Made by a program: the position numbers and the translations under genes
In this document: positions 12,901 through 24,118 of the stretch, piece by piece
How positions within the stretch are numbered: the first letter of the stretch is position 1
Layout: each line of letters opens with the position of its first letter
Assembly: GCA_963082975.1 (NCBI GenBank)
Contig: OY720344.1
Span: 83,254,053-83,318,052, forward strand
DNA from: Labia minor
Taxonomy: Eukaryota; Arthropoda; Insecta; Dermaptera; Spongiphoridae
Direction of reading: 5' to 3'
Length of the DNA stretch: 64,000 bases
The notes under the pieces: generated by a model
The model's input: only the letters and a program-made list of their open reading frames with translations
The model's database searches: none
What the model was told of the DNA's origin: nothing

Positions 12901-15900
12901 CTAAAGTCGATCGATTTGGCCTAAACCCGCAATGATATTCTCCTAGTATCTCCTCCGCATATGGTCGTAATTTTAATAAAACAAAATTCGAGAGAATCTT
13001 ATACGATGTTATTATATTCATTACACTTCTAAAGATATTATTTATATAATCATCCATTTTTTAAGGTAGCTATATTTTAAGGAAATTTTTTTTTTTAAAT
13101 TTTTGTTTTAAATTATCAATCTAAATAAAATACCACTTAACTTAAATATTTTTTATTTGATTGAGTTAATTTTTTTACTATCTCGCAAGAGATAATATTT
13201 CGTTCATGAAAATTTTAGATGTCGAAATTTTGATGTATAAAACTACTATATATAGAATTTCAGCTTGATTGAATCGCTGAAAGTACCGTAATTAATTTTT
13301 TAAACTTTGACTTGATGAAGGTAAAGATTTATTTACGCTGAAAAAATCAAAACAATGTCGATATTATTTGATTACCTTCTTATTTTAATAAAATGTTATC
13401 AGTGAAAATTATGTTAAAAACCTTAAATACCTTAGAATAAAATTTTAATTAATTTTCAATAATACAAAAAAAAATCAAGCTTTTTTCTATCCAATTCAAA
13501 TTTGCGAGATAGTCGAATGGAGACACTTCAGATTTTTTTTTTTTTGATAAATTAATATTTTCCAATAATTTTTATATAATAGAATATTTGATAATATTTA
13601 TTAGCTATATTATCGTATTCGAAAATTGTGAATATATTATTAATCCAAATTTGAATCTGTTATCAAAAACATTATCAACAAATAGCCTCAATCTTCACAT
13701 TAATCTTTTCAGTCCAGAATGCCTATTAATCATTTTTGAAATAATTTATTTTTTAAATTATTGAATTGTGTAAGTTTTGTTAAATATAATTAGCTCTACT
13801 ACTAATAATTTAAATTGTTAAAAATGCTCGGAAGGCAACGGGAAACCACCGCATTAACATTCCCTAGAAAAATCATCATGGCTGAGCAGCTTCTAAGGCT
13901 ATCCTAGTTATGATGATATTAATATTTCCGATGAGACGGCACCTTAAAAAAAATATGATCATAGTTCTATGTTAAACTTTATTAATATAAATTATACCGT
14001 CTCAAACAATATTAAATGAGAAGAAAGTTTAAAATTGGTCAATGGTCAATTGGTAATTGGTTTAATGTGGATAGTGTAATTGATACACAGGAATTATGCG
14101 CCGAACGATAAACAATTTGAGTCATAATAGGATAGTATCACTAATTCCTCTAAACTCGTTTGCGAGCACAAATATTTTAATTTTAGCGGATATTTTTGTC
14201 TCTATAAAATAAAATTTTCATTTGACTGGTATAACGTTGATTTTAATTAAGTCACAAAAAGTAAAGAAAGATATTTATACTTCCTGGTTGCATTATATTT
14301 GATATATTTTAGTATTCTTATTAGAATGAATTTTTTTCACAAAATAATTCTTTAACTTGATCTTAAAATAAGTCAAGAGTACATGTGTGGTATATATATT
14401 ATTAGTATTGGTTTAATTATTATCAGATGAATAAAAATTAAAGTAAATATCACACCATTTTATTATAAATAAATTAATTAATAATATAAAATAATCAAAA
14501 ATAAATTCATACTTTTAATATAATTCTATTCAAATTGCTTAATTTATAATTAAATTAAATATATATTTAATATACATAATTAATAAATTATTTTGATTTA
14601 ATCTTTAAAGATTTCCAAGAAAAAACGCCGTGCCATGTACCAATCCAAATCTGCATCTGATTTCGATAAAGCAGAACTGATTTTATATGAAGAAGTAACA
14701 AGAATGCCGCCATTCCGAAGAAGGACTTTAGCATTAATCGGAAGTCAAGGAGTAGGAAGGAGAACACTAAAAAATCGATTAATTAATTCAGATTCGGAAC
14801 GTTTTGGCGGAGTTGTCCCATGTAAGTTAACGAGAGATTTGTTTTTTTATTATCATATTTGTTTATAATCATTGTTTTTATAGACACCTCACGACCTCCT
14901 CGAGTGCTTGAAGAAGATGGTAAAGGATATCACTTTATTGACCGACAGTTAATGGAAGAAGATATCCGTGAACATAAATTTTTAGAATACGGAGAACATA
15001 ATGGTCATCTGTATGGAACAAAATTGGACTCCATTCGAGATATTATCCGCCAAGGAAAAATGTGTATTTTAGATTGTAGTCCACCGGTAAAAATAATTTT
15101 TTCAACTAATATTTAAGTTATTTATATATTAGATGTCAGCCAATCTGGCGAGTAATACGCTTGACTCTCATTCTCGTGGTCAGCGCCCGCTCTATCTTTT
15201 TTGCCGCCCCTTTAAACAATTTTTTTTTTAATCAGAGCAAAAGTTTAAGACAAAAATCCAGCATACATACGTTAAACTGAACAATTACCAAAAAATCAAC
15301 AAATATATATTTTGATTAACTGATTATCAATATTTTATGTCAATAACGACCAAAATGCCGCCCTTTATATTTGCCGCCCTGATATATATATATTAAATTT
15401 TAGGAGATTTGTCAAATAAAAGATGAATTTAATTTAAAGACTTATTTTTTTAATTATTAAATGAATTTAAATGGACAAATTTTTATTATTTCAGGCATTA
15501 AAACTTCTTCACAATTCGTCCGAATTTATGCCTTATGTGATTTTTATCGCTGCGCCTGGAATGGAACAACTAAAACACCTTTATGGTGCTGGATCTCAAA
15601 GAAATCTTGCTGTAAGCAGATATTTAATTATTATTTCAAAAAAAGATCTTTAAAAATTTAAATTTTTTTTTTTTTAATTTCTATTTCTATTTTTATTTTA
15701 TTTTATTTGAGTTTATACATCTATACATATAAATTATTATTATGTATTATAAATTATAATAATTTCTATACTAGAGCATTATTGTTGTAATGCTTGTGCT
15801 TGAAGAATGTTGCATGACCCTGTTTTTGTCCTTCCATTGTTTCTTTAGTTTGATCGTGCGAGCAGTATTCGTTATTCATCACGTCGTGCCAGAACTCTAG

Positions 15901-16995
15901 AATCGCTAGCATCGCTATATGAGGTATGATATACTCTTGTATTGTATTTTATATGAATTTATCCATCCAAATGAATGTATGTTGGCTGTGCATTGTTTTC
16001 ATATGGTGTGCATGTTTATATCATTTATAAAAGTATTTGAATGTTTTTTATATATTTATTTAGTTTCCAAATACTATTTTTTAAATTTTTTCTGTAATTA
16101 TTACTAAAATATATGAAATATTTATTTATTATCATAAAGTATATTTTTTTCTGTTTTTAAAATGGATAACAGAGTTATTATATAATTTTGAACAAAAATA
16201 ATTTCTTATACATAGATAAAAAAAATTATAATTATTTATAAAAAACAAAAATCTAAATGAAATAATTTTATAAATTCTTAAATAATACATTTAAGTATTT
16301 ATTTTTTTTTATTAAAAAAAATAATTGTCACAAAAAAATATACAATTTTGTAATGAGCGTATCAAAAATTATATATATTTAAATATATAGGTATAGGTAT
16401 ATACATTATGACAAGTATTTCCGGGTGATTTTCACGTTTTATTGTGAGATTTGAATTTAGTTGTTTGGCGCCATTTTCAGGAAAAATTTTAGGGATTCCT
16501 TTGAGAATGTCGTCAAAATGGGTGCCGAAAAGTTAGAACTCAAATCGCACAATAAAACATGAAAATACATCAGAAATAATTTCTAATGCTAAAAACTTCC
16601 ATCGAAACATAAAAGAACATATACACATATACTATTATATTAAATATATTATGTTATAATAAAATTTCGACGAAAAATTGCATATTTGTAAAACATAATA
16701 ATCATAATAAATTTTTAATTATATTAGCCAAAAAACAATTTTAAAATTAAAATAAAAAATAAAACAACCAATTTTAAAATGTTTTAATCATTAATATATT
16801 TTCGATGATTTCTTAAAGGAGGAGGATTTAAAACGAACACTTGAAGATTCTTCATGTTTACAACGAGCTTATGAAAAATTTATTGACCTTGTTATTGTAA
16901 ATGAAGATTTTGATGTGACCTTCCGCAAAGTGGTTGAAGCATTGGAAGCATTAAGTACAGAACATCAGTGGGTACCTGTAAATTGGGTGTATTAA
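7829..16995 (+). CDS. vari: varicose / MPP2-6-type MAGUK scaffold (5' partial)
   Basis: A membrane-associated guanylate-kinase scaffold. Family members of this type organise septate junctions in insects by binding membrane-protein tails. Ten exons join in frame: 7829-7981, 9852-9995, 10086-10199, 10975-11235, 11302-11430, 14611-14821, 14884-15086, 15495-15611, 15849-15923 and 16819-16995, giving 527 visible residues and a stop at 16993-16995. Domain order is the L27 tail, PDZ (about 82-160), SH3 (about 180-247), a basic hook and GUK (about 300-520). The C-terminus WVPVNWVY and the linker ESLASLYEEEDL are typical of the MPP2/MPP6/varicose branch, which separates it from Stardust/PALS1 and from metro. 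The N-terminus (first L27) lies upstream. A poly(A) signal follows at 17017. All introns have GT-AG ends and the phases close. Confidence 0.85.
8180..8400 (+). mobile_element. Penelope-like fragment with hammerhead-like motif (tentative)
   Basis: Within the first visible vari intron, a CTGA at 8283 is followed about 25 nt later by CACCGAAACGTT. This is the spacing and wording (CTGA...CGAAAC) of hammerhead-ribozyme-derived segments in Penelope-like retroelements. The middle CTGANGA box is degenerate (CTGACAA), so I do not claim an active ribozyme. The block is GC-richer than its surroundings and has no open frame of note. Confidence 0.25.
10086..11430 (+). CDS. vari: vari PDZ and SH3 exons
   Basis: Exons 10086-10199, 10975-11235 and 11302-11430. 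The PDZ carboxylate-binding loop is PLGLTV, spanning the junction at 9995/10086, and the domain continues VARILADGVIDRQGLL. The SH3 domain runs from YLRAHFKYDPLEDSLLPC to WWQASLVNSDDNKVGLIPSQ. The conserved IPSQELEERR that follows leads towards the hook region. A 66-nt intron separates the last two exons. Confidence 0.85.
10432..10630 (+). mobile_element. tRNA-derived SINE
   Basis: The head has an A-box-like TAGCTTGTGGG and, about 40 bases on, a B box GGTTCAACTCC inside a T-arm-like stem (CCCGGGTTCAACTCCCGGG). The acceptor and D arms do not fold as a working tRNA. An unrelated body of about 130 bases follows. This is the head-plus-body plan of a tRNA-derived SINE. The 3' boundary is uncertain and I see no clear target duplication. 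It lies in the PDZ intron of vari. Confidence 0.55.
11745..13060 (-). pseudogene. Non-LTR retrotransposon (LINE), dead 5'-truncated copy
   Basis: Minus-strand reading shows a reverse transcriptase in pieces. At 13057-12590 there is GEYHCGFRPNRSTLDQIFSL, then LFVDFTKAYDSVDR (motif A, with the first catalytic aspartate) and KGDALSPILFNLVLEYVIRQ (motif B). At about 12560-12340 the frame is broken by stops, and the catalytic YADD box has decayed to YAHD. At 12338-11826 the thumb/C-terminal part follows (VLYGCKAWSMTL, RRLGWVGHMARM). The final residues after an in-frame stop end NTWRGVVAAAKNFRVP. The wording is that of RTE/Jockey-type insect LINEs; I cannot fix the clade. It is inserted antisense in a vari intron. 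Confidence 0.85.
13173..13532 (-). mobile_element. HINE/Helentron-like element, copy C
   Basis: In the minus orientation it begins TCTGAAGTGTCTCCATTCGA followed by ACTATCTCGCAAATTTG. It ends in a hairpin built on ACTATCTCGCAAGAGATA. The sub-terminal motif ACTATCTCGCAA is therefore exactly inverted at the two ends. The centre keeps the family block GAATCGCTGAAAGTACCG but is otherwise diverged or replaced. Confidence 0.6.
13826..13950 (+). repeat. Dispersed-repeat fragment in vari intron
   Basis: A GC-richer block reads CTCGGAAGGCAACGGGAAAC, then CACCGCATTAACATTCCCTA. Phrases like this (GGCAACGGGAAACCACC) recur in retroelement 3' regions of insects. No ends or target duplications are visible, so the class is left open. 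Confidence 0.3.
14611..16995 (+). CDS. vari: vari hook and guanylate-kinase-like exons
   Basis: Five exons encode the basic hook (ISKKKRRAMY) and the GUK fold. The P-loop position reads GSQGVGRRTLKNRL, which lacks the usual lysine of active guanylate kinases. This agrees with the known loss of catalysis in MAGUKs, where the domain binds phosphopeptides. TSRPPR, FLEYGEHNGHLYGT, CILDCSPPALKLLH and FIAAPGMEQLKHLYG follow the family pattern. The intron at 14822-14883 is only 62 nt; the one before this block (3.2 kb) is swollen by a LINE and a HINE. Confidence 0.9.
16411..16583. mobile_element. MITE with about 50-bp inverted repeats
   Basis: The left arm, starting near AAGTATTTCCGGGTGATTTT, pairs with the inverted right arm (AATTATTTCTGATGTATTTT on the other strand). 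Both contain CACGTTTTATTGTGAGATTTG-like blocks. The central loop carries GGCGCCATTTTC. It sits in the last vari intron. I do not recognise the superfamily. Confidence 0.5.
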
Positions 16996-17016
16996 TCTAA
17001 TCTTATTATAGATTAA

Positions 17017-17022
17017 AATAAA
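17017..17022 (+). terminator. vari: vari poly(A) signal
   Basis: AATAAA 22 nt after the stop codon of vari. It is a canonical hexamer, but such hexamers are common in DNA this AT-rich. Confidence 0.4.
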
Positions 17023-19108
17023 AATCTTAAATTAGAATTTATTATAATTGTTATTGTTCATCTCAATTGAATTCGATATTATACATTCAAATCTGTCATT
17101 TGAATGACAGAAAATTAATTTAAAAATAATATAAAGTTAAAAAAAATATTATTTAAGATTAAATCTAAAAAACAAAAAAAAAGAAAAGAAAAATGCATTT
17201 ATTTTTGTTATTATTTTTATGTATAAAAATAGATAAAAAATAATTCTTTTTTTATTTGAAACTTTGAATTATTATTCAATATTATATTTTAGATTCGATA
17301 AAAATCTATTAATTATAAAATAAAATAAAATTCCTTTTTAATCAAAAAAAGGATTTTTGCCAAATTTTCTATTAATCATTTGGTTATTTTTTCAATAAAA
17401 TTTGAAAACATACATGGATTAATAACTAGCAAGACAAGTGCAGGCCTTAAGCGATAGAAATAAGCGGGTCTGCAAAATCAATTAGGTCAAAAATAAGGTT
17501 ATTTGAATCAATTTACTAATTAATATATTTAAAAATTTAAAAATAATTTTCTTCCCGTTAAAACGAGTTTACTATAAAATTTTCTCTGACTATATGTCAT
17601 GGCCTACACTTCATTATTTTCATCAAAAATAGTTTTCTCTTTTGTTGACTCTATTATTGGTCCTTTTTCAGTTGCTTCTTTTTAAAATTTCTCAAAGTCT
17701 TATTCCAGAGTAAACAATAACAATTGAAAAATGATCAAGACTGTATTATGGCATAAAAGTTATGCACGGAAAGGCATGGAAAAATTGTAGGTTGAAAGTA
17801 AAGCAGCCACATCAATATTTTATATTTATTATAAATATAAAATATTGTATAAATAATTAATATAATTTAAATATTAAATGGCGTTTTTTAAATTGTTTTG
17901 TTTTTATTTTAAATTGCTGTTAAAGGCATTGTTTAATTTAAATTTGAATATAGAATTGATAATATAAATTTAATTTAAAGTTTCAATTAAAATTACACAA
18001 AATGTATATAAATTGCTACATAAAACTGACATCGAAATCATAACCTAAAAAAATAAATAAATAAATAACTGAAATCATTTGTTTTATATAAGTAATAGGA
18101 ATTTTACTTTCAAAATGTTTATATTATGTTCGCATTTTTTTGTATATAATATTTTTATCTATCCATTCATACACGTAAAACGAATTTCCAATTCTTTATT
18201 CTATTTAACAGTGTATAGTCTTAAAAAGTATACACTCTGTATATGTTTTATATTTGTAAAAAAAACGTTTTATATTAAAAATAAATAGTACCTCTTTGAA
18301 ATATAAGGAATAGATAAATATCATTTAAGGCCTTAATGATAAAGAGGGGAATGAATAAAACAAGGAAGGGACAAAAGATGCAATAGTTGCAAATTATTTT
18401 TATACATATAATTATAATGTAATTTATTTAGAGCTTTTATTGTCAATTTAATATTCGTCTCATCCTTTTTATAAATCAATTGATCCTAGAGAAGAAACAA
18501 ATTTTTGTTAACATCACTTATTGAATATTAAAAGAAAAAAGAAAGTTGATTATTATTAAATAATATAATTTATACTTGATCTATTTTAATAAATTATAGA
18601 TAGAAAAATGAATCTACCAAAGAAATTTTTATGATCACTTCATTCGAAGTGGGATTGATTTTTTTTTCTTTGAAAAATCAAAGCACTATTTCAATTAATA
18701 TTATAATAAAATATATTAAGTTTTATTTAAACTAAACAGACATTAAATATGCATATAAATATAAATAAATAGGATAATAAATTTGAAAAATTAGAAAACT
18801 ATATTAAAGACTAAACAAAATTAATGTTAAATGGAAAATAATATATAATATAATATCTACATACCTAATCACTTATAATAAATATTATGAAGAATAAACA
18901 CCCTAATTTTTTTTGTATAATCAAATCAGGGTATTATTATAAACTCCATAATCGTATAGTTTCTTTAAAATTAAATAAAGTACAAATAAATAATTTTATT
19001 ATATATGATTTTTTAATATTAATTATAAAAATATATTAAGGAAATTAAATATTTCACAAATTTCATTTCATATATCACTGCCAATTATGAAAACAAGATG
19101 TTTCAAAT

Positions 19109-19292
19109 CATTAAGGGTAAGTTTATAAATTCAAAATCAAATTTTTATTCATAGGTTGATTTATGAACAATTATGAACTATAAATCCTCCATGAATTATT
19201 TCCTTAACAAGTGATTTTATTTCTGAAATTTTAATAAATTTATCAATGCCTTAAACAAAAATCCAACATATTTTATAACTTACCCTTTAATG
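19109..19292. mobile_element. Foldback MITE
   Basis: The left end CATTAAGGGTAAGTTTATAA matches the inverted right end CATTAAAGGGTAAGTTATAA. The similarity continues inward (CAAATTTTTATTCATAGG against GGATTTTTGTTTAAGG), so most of the 184 bp forms one imperfect hairpin. No coding content. Confidence 0.5.
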
Positions 19293-20351
19293 TTAATTAA
19301 TCAAATTAATTAATTAATTTAATTAAGTATTTTGACATTTCCACAATTTTTGTTTGTTTGTTTTTGATTTTAATTTAGATTTTATTTAAGATTCATAAAA
19401 TAAAAATAAAGGGAAATACTTAAGTATTTTAATTTTAGTAATAATATTTTATATTCATATTTTATGTTTATTTTTGTTTTAATTTTATATGTAAGTTACT
19501 CAGGTCAAATATGTATAATTTGTATAATTTAATTTTTCATGCATGAATTTAATGATGTATATATATCTAATTTTAATGAACATTCCATTCATTGCTTATA
19601 AAATAATGATTGTCTTCTAATGATTATATAAAATATGCTTACACGTTATGAACCAATCATGACGGTTCCTTTGAAACGTATCTATTTATATATATTATAT
19701 ATTCATATATATATATACACATATTACTTCAGCCGTCCAAAGAAAACATTTATGTTTTCGTTATTAAAACTTATAAAAAAAGTTAAATTTTTGTTTAGAT
19801 GAAATTAAGTGAAATTAGAAATAAGTATTATAGCTTTTGCATTATATTAAAAAACTTTTATATATATATATATACATATAAAAATGTTTTTAAAATTATT
19901 TCTTGATTGTTTTTATTTATCCTTAATTCTTTTATAAAAAAAATTTACCCCTTACCCCTAATCATAATACCAATGTTAGTTTGCTTATAAATAATATTAC
20001 AATTATTCAATCTGTTGACGATAATAAAATAATGAGTGTTTTGACCTTTAATTGGTATTATTAAAGAAAAAACAATTTATTGTTAGCTAAAAAAATGATA
20101 CCCCATGAAAAATTATCAATTTTAATTAATAAAATCTAAAAAAATAATGAATGTAAAAAAATATTTTATTTTTATTTCAGCGCCCCTCAAAATTTGGCGT
20201 CCCGGGCTGTCTCCTAGTTTGCAGGACCTTCTACCATTTAGTTAAAATCTCTTGGAAGTCTTTCTTTATTAATTTTAAAAAAATATTTTAATTTGAAGTA
20301 GAAGAAAAATGAATAATTCTAATATTAGTTGGTGAAAACAACTTAAAAAAA

Positions 20352-20947
20352 GCTGGAGTGTCTCCACTCGACTATCTCGCAATTTGAATTGGATTAAATA
20401 ACATAATATATTATATTTAAATTAAATTTAATTAATTATAAATTATAAATAATAAATATTAGCGCATGTTTGGCTTTTTATTGATGGCACCATGGCACGT
20501 GTTGGCGCATGAGATTTGCTGTGTTAAAAAATTAATTCTGGTACTTTCAGCGATTCAATCAAGCTGAAATTCTATATATAGCAGTTTTATACAATTATTA
20601 ATCATGTGAAAAATTATCAAACATATATTTTTATTTTTACGGTCACTTTAGAGGAAAAAAAATCAAAACGTTGTAAGTAATGACCCTCTTCCGGTTGAGC
20701 TACATTTCTCAAAAGTTGATAGAAAACTATGAATTTTGAATAATGTCCATGTACCAAATTTCATCATTCTAGCTCAGACCGTTTTGGCATAATCTTGTCT
20801 ACATACATACACACATACACACACAGAGACATTTTTCTCAACCTTAGTGAAAATGATTCAGGAACCTTCAAAACGAATAAAAACATCAAAATCTCAACAT
20901 CGAAAATTTTCGTGATCGCAATACTATCTCTTACGAGATAGTAAAAG
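20352..20947 (+). mobile_element. HINE/Helentron-like element, copy A (near full length)
   Basis: This 596-bp copy shows the complete family layout. It has a 5' hairpin GAGTG-TCTC-CACTC, then ACTATCTCGCAATTTGAATT, an AT-rich segment and a GC-richer block with GGCACCATGGCACGTG. A simple (ACAC) tract at about 20810-20824 follows, and the end is the hairpin CTATCTCTTACGAGATAG with a short AAAA tail. The ends carry an inverted copy of ACTATCTCGYAA just inside each tip rather than flush terminal repeats. Confidence 0.65.
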
Positions 20948-21947
20948 GATTATTTCAATATTTACTACTATCTTACAGATTAGACTCCCGAACTATTTTG
21001 CATATCTTCCCCTTTTCAGAAAAAGTATTACTCAGTCCACCCTCAACAATTTTCACCAAATTCATCTAAGGACATCAACACCCCTGGTTTTAATTTAGAA
21101 ATTATTACAGATCATAGATAAAAGTTAAATATCATTTATAAGGAAATATTTGCTAGCTAATTCAGGTCACTGATTACTTTTTTATTAGGTGAAAGACAAG
21201 AAAAGAAATTGTGACTCTTGTTATTATACAATATTTTTTTATTTGGAGTAATGATTTGGTGAAATTGTCCATTCATCCGTTAAATCAATGCAACTATACA
21301 GGACAATCGCTAAATAAAAATTATTTTCCCTTATTCCTTATAATATAAATGAACATTTTCAATTAAAATTTATAATTAATAAACATGATTTTATTTCTTT
21401 AAATTGAGTGACAAGAATTAACAATTGTTAGAAGAAAACAAATCCATGTTTGTTTTTTAAAATTTTTTTTCAATATTAATAATTTTATTAAAATTAATAT
21501 CAAATAAGTTAATTTTACCTAGATTTGTCTTATTCCTTGAAAATAAATTTCTATGAATTATTAGAATAATGAAATCAGTGTGTAAATAATAATACAAATG
21601 AACTGATAAAATATTATATTTATTCATAGTTCACTAATTGGATAATGATGTTCAAGAGATCTTCAGAGACATGAATTTACAAATAATTTATTTAACCAGC
21701 ATAATAAATAAATATTTTTAATTAAAATTAAATTCATTTATTTATTTTCTTATAAAAATTTACACTTTTATTGTAATTCATATATACATAAAAATTACAC
21801 AAATAATAAAAATAAAGATTTTACAACTCAGATTATCTCATATAGAAATTCACCTTAGGAAGAACTCTAATACATAATAAGTCATTAAAGTTTTTTCTTA
21901 TATATAAATCCCTATATATTTGATTCTAAATGTTTCACATGCTAGAC

Positions 21948-22244
21948 CAGTGATTTCCAAAGTGTGCTCTACCGCTCCCTTGTGGGTGCTGCAGCTATCC
22001 AGGGGGGCGATGATGGCCACAGGAAAAATCACATGAATATTACCTTTCTATTCAGAGATCAATAAAAAGATACATAAGTTCTATATTTCTAGTTTACACC
22101 TTTATTTATAATAATTTGCGAATAGGCACATTTATCTTTCTGTTTAATTGTTACTAAAATTAAAAAAAGTTAGTTTCCAGGGGTAGCGGAGTAAATTTTT
22201 TTCTGGAAAAGGGCCGCTTGGCCAAATAAGCTTGGAAACCACTG
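21948..22244. mobile_element. hAT-like MITE
   Basis: The ends are CAGTGATTTCCAAAG and, inverted, CAGTGGTTTCCAAGC. Both sides are flanked by CTAGAC, consistent with a slightly decayed 8-bp hAT target duplication. The 297-bp interior has no transposase. Confidence 0.65.
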
Positions 22245-22920
22245 CTAGACACTCATGGAACATATCTTCATTTCTAATATTACACAATGTACATTTTGTT
22301 TTTGTTTCGGGGGTGGGGGGAAGATATAGAACATAGTCCCTGAAAAATATATAAATGAATTAAAACTAAATGATATAAATTATATAACATAAAAATATAT
22401 AAAAAATTAACATTTATTATTATTATTTAATTAATCATTTAAATATATAAAATGCATAACAATTATTCCCGATTTGAAAACATAAACACAATTTTTTTCT
22501 TTAAATTATAATGAAAAAGAAAATAAAATAAATCTCAAATTTGAAAAAAAAAAGATATGATAATATAAATATTATATTTTATTAAAATTAAACTAAGAAC
22601 AATCTCTATATAGTATTATTTTATTATTACCAATATAAATTTATAAATTAATATTGATTCAATATTTTATAAAAAATATTCGAAAGGACCGCTTGGATTC
22701 TTTTTCTTCTCCGTGTTGGAAAGCTCTCTTCATAATTTCCCCTACCAAAAAAGCTCAAATAGACAAGACCCAGCAAGACCTAAAATCAATGTTGCCAAAA
22801 CACACAACAAAATAAATGTTATTCCTATTTTCATTTATAAAGTTTCATTTAAATAGCTCCAATGATTTTTTCTAATAACATCAATTGGACTCTGCTGTTT
22901 TTTATTCATCCATTTAATTA

Positions 22921-23014
22921 ACACGTGGAAATTCGAATGGAAGTTGTTTTATATCTACGTATACAATTAAACCATATTTAACTGTTGATTGAAACGTCAA
23001 CCAAAATTAAAAAG
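22921..23014 (+). promoter_or_regulatory. Putative DNAJC1 upstream region
   Basis: The 94 bases before the DNAJC1 start codon hold a perfect CACGTG E-box at 22922-22927. There is no clear TATA box or initiator. The assignment rests on position; the E-box may be chance. Confidence 0.25.
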
Positions 23015-24084
23015 ATGAAACTATTTCCTCTCTCTTCCTTCTTTTTACTAATTTTTCTACTAAAAAATACTTTTGCATGGGATAACGATGATTTAGAACT
23101 TTTTGATCTTGTCGAAGAAGTAAATGAAAACTTTTATTCCTTATTGGAAGTAACCAAAGTAAGTATTATTTATTATTTTTTTTTCCTTAAATATTTTTCT
23201 TTTTCCTCTCTCATTTTAATTGAAAACAATCTTATTGCAATTTTGACATCTTTTCATTTTTTTTTAGGATTCAAACAGTTCAGATATTAAAAAAGCTTTC
23301 CGAAGATTGTCACTTATTTTTCATCCTGATAAAAACGATTCGCCGGATGCTCATATTAAATTTCGACAAATTGTAGCCGTTCATGAAGTATTAAAAGATC
23401 AAAATCGTAGAGCAAAATATGATCAAGTTTTGGAAAATGGACTCCCAGATTGGAGACATGCCGTTTATTATTATAGGCGAGCAAGGAAAATGGGCTTTAC
23501 TGAAATGGCTGTTATATTATTTATTATAATTACAATTGGCCAATATGTTGTTGCTTGGGCAGCTTATATTGAAAATAAATTCACAGCAGTAAGTATATTT
23601 ATTTCTTGGATTATAAATTTTATTTAAAAGATATCAATACAAGCATAAATTTGACCTTTACTCACATAAAAAAATCAATAAATTTGTCATTAATTGATCT
23701 TTGTTTAAATAAATCATATCAATACAATAAATTGTACGGATTATTTTATATTCAATGAATATAATATAAAATATTCATTAAAGTTTAAAAAAGTATTGAA
23801 TCAGGAAGCAGGGGCTCTTGCCCTGGGTCCAGAAAGACCTCAAACAATTAAGAATTTATAATTTTATAAAAGAGTCATACTAAAAATTAAAAAAAAAAAA
23901 GAAAAAAAGAAACTTCATATATCATATATCCATGGTAAGTTTATTTTTATATTAAACAGGGGGGGTCTTATCCAGGACCAAATGATTTTATAATTTTTAT
24001 AATAAAGTTAAAATTATATTTTTAATGTTGTTTTTTAAATAAAAATTTTTCCCTTCAAACTTAAAATGATAGAAATTCTTGAGT

Positions 24085-24118
<34 letters not shown>

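Larger units (their letters stand above)
16996..23014. other. Intergenic region vari-DNAJC1
   Basis: AT-rich DNA without credible exons on either strand; the open frames present are short and low-complexity. It contains the annotated foldback at 19109, HINE copy A at 20352 and a hAT MITE at 21948. A GC-rich remnant at 20180-20225 (GCGCCCCTC...GGCGTCCCGGGCTG) looks like the end of another transposon. Confidence 0.6.

Noticed and set aside
7829-16995. Assignment as Stardust/PALS1 or metro rather than varicose
   Set aside because: The PDZ wording (IRVLGLRKNPDEPLG), SH3 (DSLLPCKQIGLAFKQGD) and the C-terminus WVPVNWVY point to the MPP2/MPP6/varicose group; PALS1 has a different PDZ opening and end.
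18079-18288. 69-codon plus-strand frame
   Set aside because: Composed of F, I, Y, K and C from AT-rich DNA; no signal of coding constraint or splice context.
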